Shown in pieces: positions 24,888-38,100 of a stretch of DNA of 64,000 bases. This stretch comes from Paramecium octaurelia (lineage: Eukaryota; Ciliophora; Oligohymenophorea; Peniculida; Parameciidae). Below the pieces are notes generated by a model that saw nothing but the letters and a program-made list of their open reading frames with translations, did no database searches and was not told where the DNA came from. The stretch is taken from assembly GCA_905182995.1 (NCBI GenBank), contig CAJJDP010000084.1:106024-170023 (forward strand), written 5' to 3'. The translations under genes and the position numbers were made by a program. Within the stretch, counting starts at the first letter, position 1. Every line of letters starts with the position of its first letter.

Positions 24888-26581
24888 TCAATCTAAGTAA
24901 TCTAATTTCCATATTGTTATCTTGCATAAACCTTAATCCCAAGTAATTAGGTATTCACCATCATTGCTAATGCTTCCATAAACAAAGTGAGTAATAAATG
25001 ACAGAGTTTATACTTGATGGCAATCTCCTTGTTCTTTGATGATCATAATATTTAATTGCATACAATTTTTATTCAATAATAATGATTTTGATTTAACATA
25101 TTATTAATTGCAGAATTAACTGCATTGTTTTCCTCCTGCTACATAAATTTCTTTAATCTTAATAAATTCTCCAGTTTCTTAATTTAAATCAAAAATGCAC
25201 ATAGAGTCCTTACAATAAGGTTAAAAGGTGAAACGAGTTTAACCAATAAAACTTATTCTTCTTCCCCATTCTTCCTTAATTATCTAGAAAACCTTCCATA
25301 TTTATCCTTAGTTTTCTTAATTAACACCAAAATTACCCCATCCTTTCCATATGAAATTATTGTTTTATTTTTGAATCATCACTACTAGAAATAAGTTAAG
25401 TTTCATCCTAATTTGTAATAATACAGTTTATCATTGATGAATGGCCAACTAAAACTCCTAAATATTTTTTGTTGGTTGCTATATTAGACCATAATTTAAT
25501 TTAATTATCTCTTCCTCCTGAAAAAACAAATCGGATTTTTACAAAAACTTTAAACATGTTACCATCCATTCATGCCCATAAAATTTGTTAATTAATTTGA
25601 TTTCCCCTTTTTTTAATTCACATTATTTAATATGTGTAAAACTACCATGAATCACTCTAGTAGAACTCTAATCAAACTCAATTGTATCACACCAATCTTT
25701 TTGTAAATAAGAAATGATATTCTTGCAATTTATCGAAGGTGTTTTCAGTTAAACCTTGCCATCCTTTTTAAACTAATTTAGAAATTCAAATATGTTGCCC
25801 CTATTTTATAAACATAATTTGTTTAAAGATTCATATAAAGCATCCATTTCTTTCGATGTTTACAACTTCTATATGTTAATAGTAATATTTTCTTTTATAT
25901 CCCTAAAATTAGTTTGAATTACCTCAGTTTTACTTAGCTATTTAATCATCAAATCAATGTTATCACTTGAAATGTCCTTTATAAACTCAGATTAATATTT
26001 ATAAGAATTGATAATCAAATTGACATTACATTCAAGGTTCTCAAAGAATTTATTAATATTTTATTCTATCCTAATTTTATAATTTAATAACGAGTCTTTT
26101 AGTTCTTTTAAAATATTTAGATTGTATTCTTAAATTTCTAAAGCATTATCTAGAATTATCCTCTTCTTATTGTTTAAATAATTAATCATATCTTAACTCA
26201 AACAATACCCTTCTTCTTATTCCACTATGCAAATAAGACATAGCTTCTTTATGCTAGAATTATTTTTGCTTATTATGATAGAATTTTAACTGTGTATTAA
26301 ACATTTGTGATTTTCCATTGAGGAACATGCTTAAAATAGCCATTATTGATCGTTGTGAACAGTATTTGAGGAGTGTTCCCCATAATTGCGTTGTACCTTT
26401 TAGAAGTTTTCACAAATCCCAGTTATTTAAGCAGTAAGTTCAGAAATTGATTGGAATTGTTTATTAATTTCAGAGAAACATTGGAGACATTGCCATCTCT
26501 TAGTATGGTCTTTTTCTTTCGAATTGAATAGCACGATTTCTCTTTAATGAATAGGACATTTATTTTTAAAGAGGTTTCCAT
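24888..26581 (-). pseudogene. WD40-repeat protein with Cys/His N-terminus, frame-disrupted
   Basis: The best frame begins near 26575 with NKCPIHQREIVLFNSKEK and continues with WQCLQCFSEINKQF: paired Cys/His motifs resembling the zinc-binding N-terminus of ciliate WD40 proteins. A 240-residue coiled-coil part follows. WD40 blades come next: GHEWMVTCLKF, GGRDNQIKLWSN, GHSSMINCIITNQDETQLISS, and finally GSISNDGEYLITWDQ just before TGA at 24888. These blocks lie in different frames. The ATG at 26579-26581 is one base out of frame with the Cys/His part. A break sits in a T-run near 25530, and others fall around 25,100-25,400, where no small intron repairs them. It is either a recent pseudogene or several indel errors. 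Confidence 0.65.
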
Positions 26582-26956
26582 TATAATTCTTAAAGTAATT
26601 CAATTTATGATTAAATACTTAATAGAATTGAGTTATATAAATATAGTTAAAAGTTGTATTGAGTAATTATTGTTCTGTTATCCCATAATAATTAGTTCAT
26701 TCTAAATACGAAAACAGACAATAATTGAAATGGTATGCTTTTTTCATAAATTAATATGAAATAATATCAAATCATGATATTTGAATTCTAAAGAATTGTA
26801 CGTATTTTTAGATCAAGAAAAACACAAGTTAGTGAAGTTAGTGCAATTTGACAAGTATTAACTATTTATATTAAAATACAATCTAACATCGTTATCACAT
26901 TTTTATATATAAAAATAAATAAAATCTGAAAGTGATTAAATTATATAAAATATTGA
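26582..26956. other. Intergenic interval
   Basis: AT-rich, with no recognised frame or element, between the broken WD40 gene and the stop of the cysteine-rich membrane protein gene. Confidence 0.4.
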
Positions 26957-29900
26957 TCATTTTAAGTGTTTCCTATTGTATTCAAATTATATAAATTTTT
27001 ATAGTGGATTATTTATGTAAAGTTAGACCTCGTATTATTATTATCTAAACTTTCTTTTGAGATAATTTTTATAAACTTTTTAGACCTATTCTACTATATC
27101 AATTACAAGATTGGAAGCCAACATTAATGAAAACATTCCTATATGTATCCATCCAAAAAGTAAGTTAAGTTTATTATCCAAATTGTAACTATAAACAAGG
27201 AAGGATCCAATGATTAATGAAAATAGTATTTCCTTTATAATGAGTTTTGTTAAATCATATTAAGACTTAAGAGGTCTAAATTTGAGTAAGAAAAACAAAT
27301 AAAAAAGCGAAAATGTTGATAATGATATAGATTATGCTTCAGGATAATTGATCAGATATACTATTACAAATATATAAAATTAAATCCTGTAAATTTAAAA
27401 AGACTTAATGTTTACAGCCCAAAATGAATCCTTTGATTCTTCATAAAAATATTTCCACTTTTGAGTATCTTTAATAATTGCTGATGTTATTGCAAATGAT
27501 TTGAAAGAAATATATATTATTACAATACAACTAATAATAGCACTAATTGAATTAAAAATTTCAAATATTGAATTCACTGAGTACTCTGGAAATTATAAAA
27601 AAGTGCTAAAGCAGAGTTAATGGAGTGCAGCAAAATAAACTTAATAAATTCCAGTTGAGAAGTATTAATTTTTCAATTTCAAACATTTTAGTTGAATATC
27701 CCTCTAAAATGTTGTTATTAATTTTAAGTATTTTTAATTATAGAGGTGGTTATTAAACAATTTTTGTGCATATTTATTAACTAATTCATGACTTAATAAA
27801 ATACTAAGAAAATAAGTCATTAATGATGCTGCTAATGAAAAATAGCAACTTTTTGCATTAATTAAATAATAGCAATTTAAGGTATTAATCGATGAAGTAC
27901 TTGCTGAACTTCTACTACTTTAATATGGGAGAGATCCTCCATTCAATTTGGCTATTAGGGAATCTACTTAAAAATAATCCAAAATGGGTTTTAGAGAAAC
28001 TTTGGTATAGGTATCAAGAAATTATTTTAAATGAGGAGGAAACTAGTATTGCATAAATCTAATGTAAGATAGTGATTGCAATAAATCTAGCATATTGAAA
28101 AACAGAATTGCATTTCCTGTTGCAAGGGCTAAAGTAGAAATGGACATCATTGAATACATCATGGCATCATTCATTTGAGTAATCTACATTACTTATTACT
28201 TTGTTGACTCTGGTAAAACAAAAGGTTATCCAAGATTAATAATTTTTTTTGAATTTTAAGGTTCTTGGTTATCTTCACTTGAAATGCTAGATTTATATAT
28301 AGTAATTTAGAATATTGGGTCATTAACAGGTTTGTTAAATATAATATTTATGTGATACTTTGGGAAACTAAACAAGGTTGTTAAATTAGTAATTGAAATA
28401 ACATTTAAAAGGTAATCAGTTTCAGGAAGAACGGTAATTTAAGCCCATTCTTCGAAATCCATTTCAATTTTAAGTCTTACTTGTTGGGTGAAAGTTAATT
28501 CAACAGTTTAAGTTTGGTTTTTTTTATCAGATATTAAATTTAAATAAAAATCAGGAAGTTTTAAAAAAAGGCATTCACTTTGTTAAGCTTCAATTGTTTC
28601 ACAAATAAATTAATTTTCTATAGTGCAAGATTGAGAGCATCCATCTCCTCCTATTGTATTACCATCGTCACATTATTCATATTAATATTAAAGCTTTGCA
28701 TTACCACATTAATTAATACATAATCCATCAACATATATGTAATTATAATTACAATGCAAATTATTGTTTTGATTTTCTGAATCTAAATTTTCATTGTTTT
28801 GATTAGTATCTTCTGTATCCTACTTTGGGATAATTTCACATAAATGTGTAGATAGGTCAAGTTTATAGAATTATGAATCACACTTCTTACAATAATTATC
28901 TACCTCACATAAGATACATCCAAGAGAACATTGTAACGAGCATTCAAAACAACCATCATACATAATGTTATTTCCATCATCGCAATCTTCAAATTCATTG
29001 TTTACTATACCATCTCCACAAACTGATTTACAAGTACCATCTAATAATTAATATGAATATGAACAAATTGTACATTGCTAAGGTGATTAGCAAGTCAAAC
29101 AATTATATTCACATCTAAATTAACAGTTAACACAAGTATTATCATTAAGACGATCACATTATTCATATGACATAATTGCAACCTACTCATCACCGCACAT
29201 TTATTCGCATTTACCATCTATTAAATTCCAACCTTCTTAACATTCCACACAATAAGCAGATATACAATTATAACATTCTATTTAACAATTACTTTAACAT
29301 TAATAACATCCATCAAATTTAATTTAATTTCCATCATCACATATCTCATATTGTTGTATTAATTGATCTCCACAAATAGATGTACATTATTATTTAATTA
29401 ATTCATAACCCAAATCACATGTTACACATTTACCATAATTACATTATTAACAATTCAAAGGACAAGAAAATTAACAATTAAAACATCCATCAAACTAAAA
29501 TTAATTAGAATCGTCACATTCTTCATTCATTCCAACAACTCCATCCCCACAAATTGATAAAATATTTATAATATTTCCACCTTCCTTAAACCCTATTAAT
29601 TCAGATATCAAAAATAGACTTATTTATTATTCAAAAATAGGTAAGCTTTATATCTAATTGATACTACCAGAATATTCTGATTGACGATCATCCTAAGATA
29701 AAACTAAATTTCGATTTTCATCACCTAAATTCATTTAACAGGATTTAATAATAGGATTATAAATCCAGCCTTCTTAACAAATTAAACATTAATCATAAAG
29801 AGCATGCAAGCATCCAAAAATAGCCTAAGCTTATTATTCATTATCTTCTTCAATGTGATAAACTCTAAAATCAAAAATATTAACCCAAGGATTGTATTGA

Positions 29901-30825
29901 AATTGTAATTGTAACAATAGTTAATCTTCATTTTAAACATTTGTATCTATTTCAATTTAAAATACATCGTATTCTAAATAACTACAATAATATAGAAAAT
30001 GAAAATCAACTTAATTTAAAACAAAATTTAATATAGTAGAATTCCTGCCTAAAACGACATTAAAATTTGTAAAGTAGTTTATCAATAGTTTAAATCTAAT
30101 TTTCACTAAAATCGAGCCTTTTACTCGTAATTAATAATCAAATAATTATTTGGAATTTACATTTACATTTGAAGTAAACCATTTAAAGTCTAGATAAATA
30201 CATATTAAAATAATTACTCTAGCATGATAATTCTGAGTTAGTAAAATACCGATGATCTACTAAGCTTAAATTAACTTTGTCCTAATCATACAGAATTTTC
30301 CAAGGCATATTTTAATAAGTTTCGCAATACTCAACATTTTATGAACAATTAAATGTTGAAATCTTAAATTAACTGATTCCCCAATAATAATTAGTATAAT
30401 CATTAATTGATTATATTGAAATTCTAATACAGGCTATTTGAGAATGATGCTCAAAATAAAAGTTAATTTTGATTGTCTCGACCATGGATTGATTGTTCAC
30501 GTAAGTTTGATTTTAATCATCTAATTATACAACTACATTTTTAATTTTATCATTGACAATCATATCGATTTCTACTTAAACTAAATAATGGGGATGTGAT
30601 AGATTGTATAAATTTTAAAGGATGTTTGTATCACTTTATATATACTTATCTCCAAAATACTAAGTGTTTTAATAATCATAGATTAACCATTATCCTTTTG
30701 ATATATTCCAGCCTATCATCAATTAACAATATACTAGATTTCATTGAATTTGGGTCTTCACTCTTAATAAGAAATTAGGAACTTGTTAAAAATACAGCTG
30801 CTTCTATCAACAATATTCTCAGCAT
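26957..30825 (-). CDS. Large cysteine-rich multi-span surface protein (DUF4215-like repeats)
   Basis: The spliced model is 1272 aa, in frame after removing introns 30713-30734 (22 nt) and 30190-30217 (28 nt). It starts with a signal peptide (MLRILLIEAAVFLTSS). The N-terminal 450 residues look like an extracellular beta-rich domain. A block of repeats of the form CGDG-x-E-x-CDDGN-x-DGC-x-C follows (for example CGDGIVNNEFEDCDDGN near 29020), the pattern of DUF4215 cysteine-rich modules found in ciliate surface proteins. The C-terminal 450 residues contain several hydrophobic spans (for example SISAIISCIVIIYIS-type around 27,480-27,560), so it is multi-pass, with a charged cytoplasmic tail ending at TGA 26957-26959. 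A receptor or adhesion role is plausible but not shown. No catalytic motif was seen. Confidence 0.82.
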
Positions 30826-33173
30826 TAAATATTTATAAAAAAGATATTAAAAAATTAAAAATTAATGGAATTGTGGGGTGATTAAATAAATATGGAGACG
30901 AAGATATTAAAATAAGTTACTCAAATGAAGTTATATGATCAATTAGTAGTATTATGAGTTCATTGTACAAGCCAATAAGATTTTCTTTATTAACCTTAGA
31001 AAATAATACTATTACTTTTCATTATGATGCTTCTTTATAATTTGGCTCTGATTTCAACTTAGACATCTTTATTTCTCAATCATTTTATTATCTCTCATGC
31101 ATATTTATTAATGTTGATTATTAAAATAAATATTTTAGGAAATTAATTTTGCTTAATCTCCTTCTAATTCTAAATTGCTTCTCCAATTTAATATAAACAT
31201 TTAATCTATTGAATAGACCTTAATTCTTTTATATATCATTATTTAATGGGTTATTTATTATGAAAATGTTTGTAATTTTTTCTCCAATAAGCAATCGTTT
31301 TAGCTTTAACAATAATCGAGTGCAAGGCTGTGTAATATCAAAATTATATAAGAAGTGTTTAAATGGAAAAGAAATTCAAGAGATATATAAATTTATTGTT
31401 ATTTATGGTCAGTAATTTTATAATCTTAAAATGTATCTATCAAAAAGCAAACGAACGAATTTATTACTTATATTTTATTAAGATGACACAGATAAACATT
31501 CCAATCAAAATTATTTTATATATTTTATTTAATTGAAAATCAAAATGCAGTTTTATCGAGAAATAGTTAATTTTTTTTGAATCAATGAATTGATTTCCAT
31601 AATTGTGAATATTTTTTCGAAACAAAATGAATTATTAAGAATAGAAGAATATCATCATAGCTTATCCGAAAATGTTTATTTTGGATTTCTATATTTTAGA
31701 GATCTGTATAAATAAATTACTTTGAAAATCTAATCAAGACGATTCTGCTCCATATATTCAAGACATTAAGTATGAGAGGTCTGTTGTAGAATTGTATTTT
31801 AATCAATCTTGGCAACTCAAATCATCAATTCTCATTCAAATAGGTATTAACTCTTGATCTCTTGTGTATGATATGATTCTTATTCTTATAAATTTTAATA
31901 CGAATCATCTATTTATTTAAATCTTGTTTACTACATATGTTAGCTTAGTAATACTATTGAAATCTCAATTTTATTTTAAATATTTGGTAAGTTCATTACA
32001 ATAAATAAAAATTAAAATATATTGGAAGGACTGGGCTTTTAATAACATCATCATTATCTTCAAGATTTTTATAGAGGTTTGCAAATTATAATCTATGAGC
32101 ATTTTGCTCCGGATCCATTTTTGTTAATTTTTGAATTGCTTAAGTTGGTTAAGATATTCAAATTATCGATATTTCCTTACCTAACCCCAATATTTTAATT
32201 GACTTACCAGAGTCTATTTTTGAGTTAACTCCTATTATTTACTTCTATTTATAACTTCGTTTATAATAACTAGTTCTTATTCTTCCTTTTTCAATTACTT
32301 CCTCTAGACAATATTTATTATTAATTAAAATAAATCAATATTAATATGGGTTCCATTTAGTCCATATGATTAGTACAACTCTTTAGGGTATCTGTTACTT
32401 TAAATATAAAATTAAAAATTAAAGTCGCTATTAATAAAATTGCTGTGGATTAGCTCATTTCATATGGCATTTAATTTATGTGATGCTTTAAAAATTAGCT
32501 CCTCTTTTAAGTTGCTATCATAATGTATAAAGCATTTTATTTGCCATTAAGTTGAGCAGAAAAAAAAATTTATGCATCAAGAGTAATTAGTTGGATAAAA
32601 TTTTCGACACTTCATCAAAAATTCTACTAATAGAATAAAATCTCTGATTAATTTTTTTTAAGTAAATCTAATGGACTAAAGATTTTATAATATTTATACT
32701 TATCATGATTCAATGTTATGCCATTAAATTATGATTTAATAAAAATTTTGCTAGATTTAGTATCAACAACAAAATTAAAGTTTTTAGTTTTCAAAAACTT
32801 GATAATGTTGATTGTATTTGTATAGTATTTCAAAAAGTGATTTCTGTTATTTGGATATTTATTTTTAAATGCCATATTTTTTTATTTTAAATAGGGGTTA
32901 CTAGTATATTTGAATTAAATATCAAGTTTATTTACATTTGAAATGTTGCAATAGAATTTTATTTTATTCTATTATTAATGAATGAATATTTTAAACGATT
33001 TTCTTTTCTAATATTAATATTACTTAAGGATGTAATCAACGTAAATGTAAGAACAGATCAAGAATCAGATCCAAACCTAATTTTATGTATATGAAGACTT
33101 GCAAAATTTTATCAATTTATTATATTCGTTAAAGGTTGTCAATGAGCATTTTAAAGGTTAAAAAAATCTCCCT
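30826..33173. other. 2.3-kb interval with no supported gene
   Basis: Both strands lack a convincing start-to-TGA frame with coding character, and I see no repeat array or RNA gene. It lies upstream of both flanking genes, which are transcribed away from it, so it must contain their promoters. It is unusually long compared with the 14-120 bp gaps further right. Confidence 0.45.
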
Positions 33174-34071
33174 ATGGTTAAAATATGTAGGAATAAGGTT
33201 GTCTTGTAGATGAATTTGTCAAATAGCATTCATTACGATTTAGGCTCATAAAAAGATACAGCAGAAATATTAGCAAAAGAGAAGAACTAGGCGATGAATA
33301 TTTTGAATTAGCTAGAACCTGAATTGAATGAGTTTTAAGACTACATAAAATGGTATAAAGAGAATTGCTTGAGTTAGAACATCCATTTGGAACAATAAAA
33401 ATTGGAAGATACAAATATGGCTGCAAATTTTAATTAAAATGTTCTATCATAAATCATCCCTGCAATTAATTCAATGGATTAAAAAGTATAAAATGTTTAA
33501 GACTAAGAGAAATTTATTGCGCCTGAATTAAATCAAATTAAAGAGAAAGCAAAGTATTGAAATTATTTGATATAGAAAATATTAAGATTTTACTAGAGAA
33601 AGTTTATAAAAGAACCATCAAATTGAAGAAAAATAAATTGATAAAAAATAAAAAATTATTACAGATGATTAAGAATTGAGATTTCTTGAGGCCAAAAGTT
33701 TTATAGAAAAAAATTTTAAATCATTTGAACAAGGAGAATCAAGTTAATACCTGAGCATCAAAGATAATTTAAATCAAAATTATAAAAAAAATAACTAAAA
33801 ACCTGAAGAAAAGCATGCATAAAAATTATTTAAAGATGTTCAAATTAAGGAATTTCATCCTTTATATTATAAATTTTATTTGATTGGGCAATATGAGAAG
33901 TGCATTTAAAAAAATAATAAGAATATTCTAACAGTAAATGAATTTTCGCAATTTGTAAAAAATAATAATTAAGATATTTATAACCATTTTCTGAAATATC
34001 TATTTTCAATTTAGCAAAAGGGTAATTTTGAATATCGATCCTATTGTGAGCATTACAAATAAAAATTATGA
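33174..34071 (+). CDS. Lysine/glutamine-rich coiled-coil protein
   Basis: The spliced model is 291 aa after removing one 22-nt intron (33554-33575). It opens MVKICRNKVVLQMNLSNS. The middle is charged and heptad-like (for example NMAANFNQNVLSQIIPAINS and later KKNHQIEEKQIDKKQK), so a coiled coil is expected. Glutamine is mostly encoded by TAA and TAG. No zinc motif, membrane span or enzyme motif is visible. It may be a paralogue of the coiled-coil central parts of ciliate TPR or WD40 proteins without the repeats, but this is inference. The stop TGA is at 34069-34071. Confidence 0.7.
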
Positions 34072-34374
34072 ATATAAATTAATAACATAGTTTAATTTTC
34101 TTAAGTATTACTAAGACAAATTATCTGATAATATGTAGCAAAAGTATTCATTTTTATATGTATATTCAAATATATTTCTATAATTATATTATAAAAATAT
34201 GATTAAAATAGCAAAGCCACTTAATTATAGAAATATTAGTTTTATGATGGTGATATATATATATATGTATTAATTCTCCAAAAGAAACAACAACGTAGAA
34301 TATATTTATTAGACAAAAGTATTTAAATTAGATAATGATAATTTATGAAAATTATTGTTATTTTTCATTTTTTA

Positions 34375-35114
34375 TCAACATTGACATTTCTACTAATCTG
34401 TTTAATTGGTTTGCTGGTTTTATGGTTATAATGAAATGTTGTAAGAATTAGTGGATTGGGAAACTTGATTAGCATCTAATTAACCTAAAGTTGTTGGTTA
34501 ATCAACATCTTGGATAGGACCTAAGAGTTTCAAGGCAAGATTCTTAAAGGTTTATTAGACATTGGTTCCCTCCTTAGCAGAGACTTCATAGTACAGTAAT
34601 TCTTGTTCTCTTGCAAGCTTTTCACCTTCTTATGTTGTGACAACTCTTAAATTAATTATTTCTAAAACCTCTCTTCTATATCTATTTTATTAGCTATGAG
34701 TACACCAACTACATCAGATCCCCTTTCTTCTCTTACATATTCAAGCCATGATTTGATATCTGTAAATGACTGAGCATCTAAACTATGTATTTAAATAATA
34801 CTTGAAACATCATAACATAGGACGGCTGCATGGGAATCTCTTATATAAGATGGAATCAACGACCTAAAGCGCTCCTATCCTGCAGTATCCCATAATTATA
34901 ATCTTACTGTTTTATTCTCTACCTAAATGCATTTTGAAAGAAAGTCGATTCCAATAGTAGGCTATTATCACAATTTGAGGGATACTTGATGTGATTAAGG
35001 GATTTGTTCATAAACGAATCGAGCAATGATTGATGTCTTACCAACGGCTTGGTTGCCAATAAATACAATTTTGAATTTAGCAAATGCTTTGGATTTGTTT
35101 GCCGAAGTGGACAT
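34375..35114 (-). CDS. Rab6-like small GTPase
   Basis: The spliced model is 222 aa after removing introns 34962-34985, 34778-34801 and 34646-34668. All nucleotide-binding motifs are present: P-loop GNQAVGKTS, switch I Thr in PTIGIDFLSK, switch II [20 protein letters not shown], NKID for guanine specificity, and SAK. The switch II and the stretch QSFTDIKSWLEYVREERGSD match the Rab6 subgroup. The C-terminus ends C-Q-C, a double-cysteine geranylgeranylation signal, after a Gln/Asn-rich hypervariable tail. Rab6 proteins direct retrograde traffic at the Golgi. The P-loop has N-Q-A where many Rab6 proteins have D-S-S or E-Q-S. Its start codon lies only 32 bp from that of the divergent giant secreted protein gene. 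Confidence 0.93.
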
Positions 35115-35146
35115 TTATAATTAATTTATATTGTTAAATTCAAAAT
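35115..35146. promoter_or_regulatory. 32-bp divergent intergenic gap
   Basis: This is all that separates the start codons of the Rab6-like gene (minus) and the giant secreted repeat protein gene (plus). Both promoters must overlap here or reach into the neighbour's coding sequence. No specific element is recognised beyond AT richness. Confidence 0.5.
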
Positions 35147-38100
35147 ATGCTAAAATCTTTATTATTAGTACACATATTCGCTCTGGTCACATTTTCAAAG
35201 CATATCGAAAATCAAATAATCGAATTAGAAGAAGTCAATTACTAAGTGATAATAAAAGTAAATGATTTTTCAGGCTATGCTCTATCTGGAGTGATTGTCA
35301 ATGTTAAGTACAATTATATATCAATACAGGAATTCTAATATGATTTTAGGAGACAAGGATCAAATGACTGATGGAACAGGCATGGTGACATTTACTGGGA
35401 AAATCCCAAAGCAATCATCTTACCAAATTACAGCAATTGCAACAACTACTTTTAACGACATTTCAACATCAAGTAAAATAGATGGGGTTGGAGATTCATA
35501 AGGCACAATTGTTTTTAATGGCAAATTATAATTCACATAATCTGATGTTTAAGTTCAAGATGTGTTTTAAAGAGGATTAATAATAGTAAATATGAATTCT
35601 AATTTCAGTTAAAAACATAATCAAACTCAAAGCCTCTTCCTGGGGTGACTGTAATCTTTACAGCTATATACTCAGAAGATAAAAAAGCAAAAGAACTAAT
35701 TTTCAAAGCCACAACAGATGACAAAGGTCAACAAAATGTAAGATTTTTATTGCCGTCTCAAAAACCCGCATTTGTTATTCTTTATACTGCCTCAAAAAAT
35801 GAATATTGGAATGCTTAATAATTGAATAGAAATGCTTAGGAATTTTCATTATGGCCGTAAATATTATAGATATAATCAATCTAGTGAAAAAAAGTATGAA
35901 CTACCAATAACAATAAATTTGGATCCAGGTTAATTCAAATTCGTCTTAACAGCATTAGTTCAAGATTAAGCATCTAAGCCATTATCTGGAGCTAAATTAT
36001 AAATAGGAGGAATTAACTTTGGATCAAATTAAGAACTCGAGTCACTTAATGCAGTCAGTGGAACAGATGGAAAGATCAGCCTCATTTTGCCTTTAAAGGC
36101 AACTGCTAAGATTCATGTCAAGGAACAAATTACTAAAGACGAATATATTGGATAGACTTAGGAATTTGATGAAGAGTTTGATTTAAATGTTAGAAAAGAA
36201 TAATTCACTCATGATTTGGGATTAATAAAATTATAAGAAGCATCAGGTGATTTATAAGTAATTTGAGTTTATTAATATTAGATTTCTGGAATCATAACTG
36301 ATTCTTCAAAATAAGTGTAGTTTGTACAAGGAGCTACAATTGTATTTACAATATTGGATAGCATCCAACCAGTGACAGCTATCACAGATGCTTAAGGCAA
36401 ATTTAAGGCGGAAATCTATGTACCTGCAAATAAGGATTTGTAATTAAAAGCAACAGTAACTGCTAAAGGATTTATGAATAAAATAGCTGCTCCAAGAACA
36501 ATTAATGTTTCTTCTAAGCAACCTTTGCAAATTTCTTTTGATGTAGTTTTAGATAGAACTATAAAAAATATAAAAATAAAAGATAAGCTTGTTGATCCAA
36601 GTGGTAAGGCTATTTAAAATGCAATTGTTAAAATCGTAGAGAGTAATCCAACAATGCCTGATAAAACCCTATATAATAAGGAGATTACTGATAATGCAGA
36701 GTAAGTTAATTACATTTATAAATAGTGGTTCATTTGAATATCCATTTAGTTGTTATGAAGATATCAAGTTTTAAGCAACATTTTAATTTCAAGTGCCTTA
36801 ATTTGTGCCTGTAACATATAAAACTGGAGATTTAGAATGTAAAGACTAAGATTTAGTTAAATATTCAATGACCTTATCAAAATAGACAGCTATTCTCTTA
36901 ATCAAAGGATAAGTGATAGATGTGGATTAAAAACCAATGAAAGGAGTTAACCTTAAATTTAAGTCAGATCCAATATTAGATGTTCCTAATAGTAATTTGG
37001 TTACTGATGCAAATGGTAATTGGTAGGTAGAAAAATTAACAGTGATACCTACAACATAATATAAATTTACTATTGAATATACTAATGATATCAAATAATT
37101 AGTAGAAGTAGTATAGACCTTTACTCCTACAATGGATAAGGAGCAAACCTTCAATTTTCCAGTTATTGGATTTTAAAGATATGTTAAAGCTAAAATTGCT
37201 GGTAAAATAGCACCTGTGGATGGCAAGGCNTATAATCAATCTAGTGAAAAAAAGTATGAACTACCAATAACAATAAATTTGGATCCAGGTTAATTCAAAT
37301 TCGTCTTAACAGCATTAGTTCAAGATTAAGCATCTAAGCCATTATCTGGAGCTAAATTATAAATAGGAGGAATTAACTTTGGATCAAATTAAGAACTCGA
37401 GTCACTTAATGCAGTCAGTGGAACAGATGGAAAGATCAGCCTCATTTTGCCTTTAAAGGCAACTGCTAAGATTCATGTCAAGGAACAAATTACTAAAGAC
37501 GAATATATTGGATAGACTTAGGAATTTGATGAAGAGTTTGATTTAAATGTTAGAAAAGAATAATTCACTCATGATTTGGGATTAATAAAATTATAAGAAG
37601 CATCAGGTGATTTATAAGTAATTTGAGTTTATTAATATTAGATTTCTGGAATCATAACTGATTCTTCAAAATAAGTGTAGTTTGTACAAGGAGCTACAAT
37701 TGTATTTACAATATTGGATAGCATCCAACCAGTGACAGCTATCACAGATGCTTAAGGCAAATTTAAGGCGGAAATCTATGTACCTGCAAATAAGGATTTG
37801 TAATTAAAAGCAACAGTAACTGCTAAAGGATTTATGAATAAAATAGCTGCTCCAAGAACAATTAATGTTTCTTCTAAGCAACCTTTGCAAATTTCTTTTG
37901 ATGTAGTTTTAGATAGAACTATAAAAAATATAAAAATAAAAGATAAGCTTGTTGATCCAAGTGGTAAGGCTATTTAAAATGCAATTGTTAAAATCGTAGA
38001 GAGTAATCCAACAATGCCTGATAAAACCCTATATAATAAGGAGATTACTGATAATGCAGAGTAAGTTAATTACATTTATAAATAGTGGTTCATTTGAATA

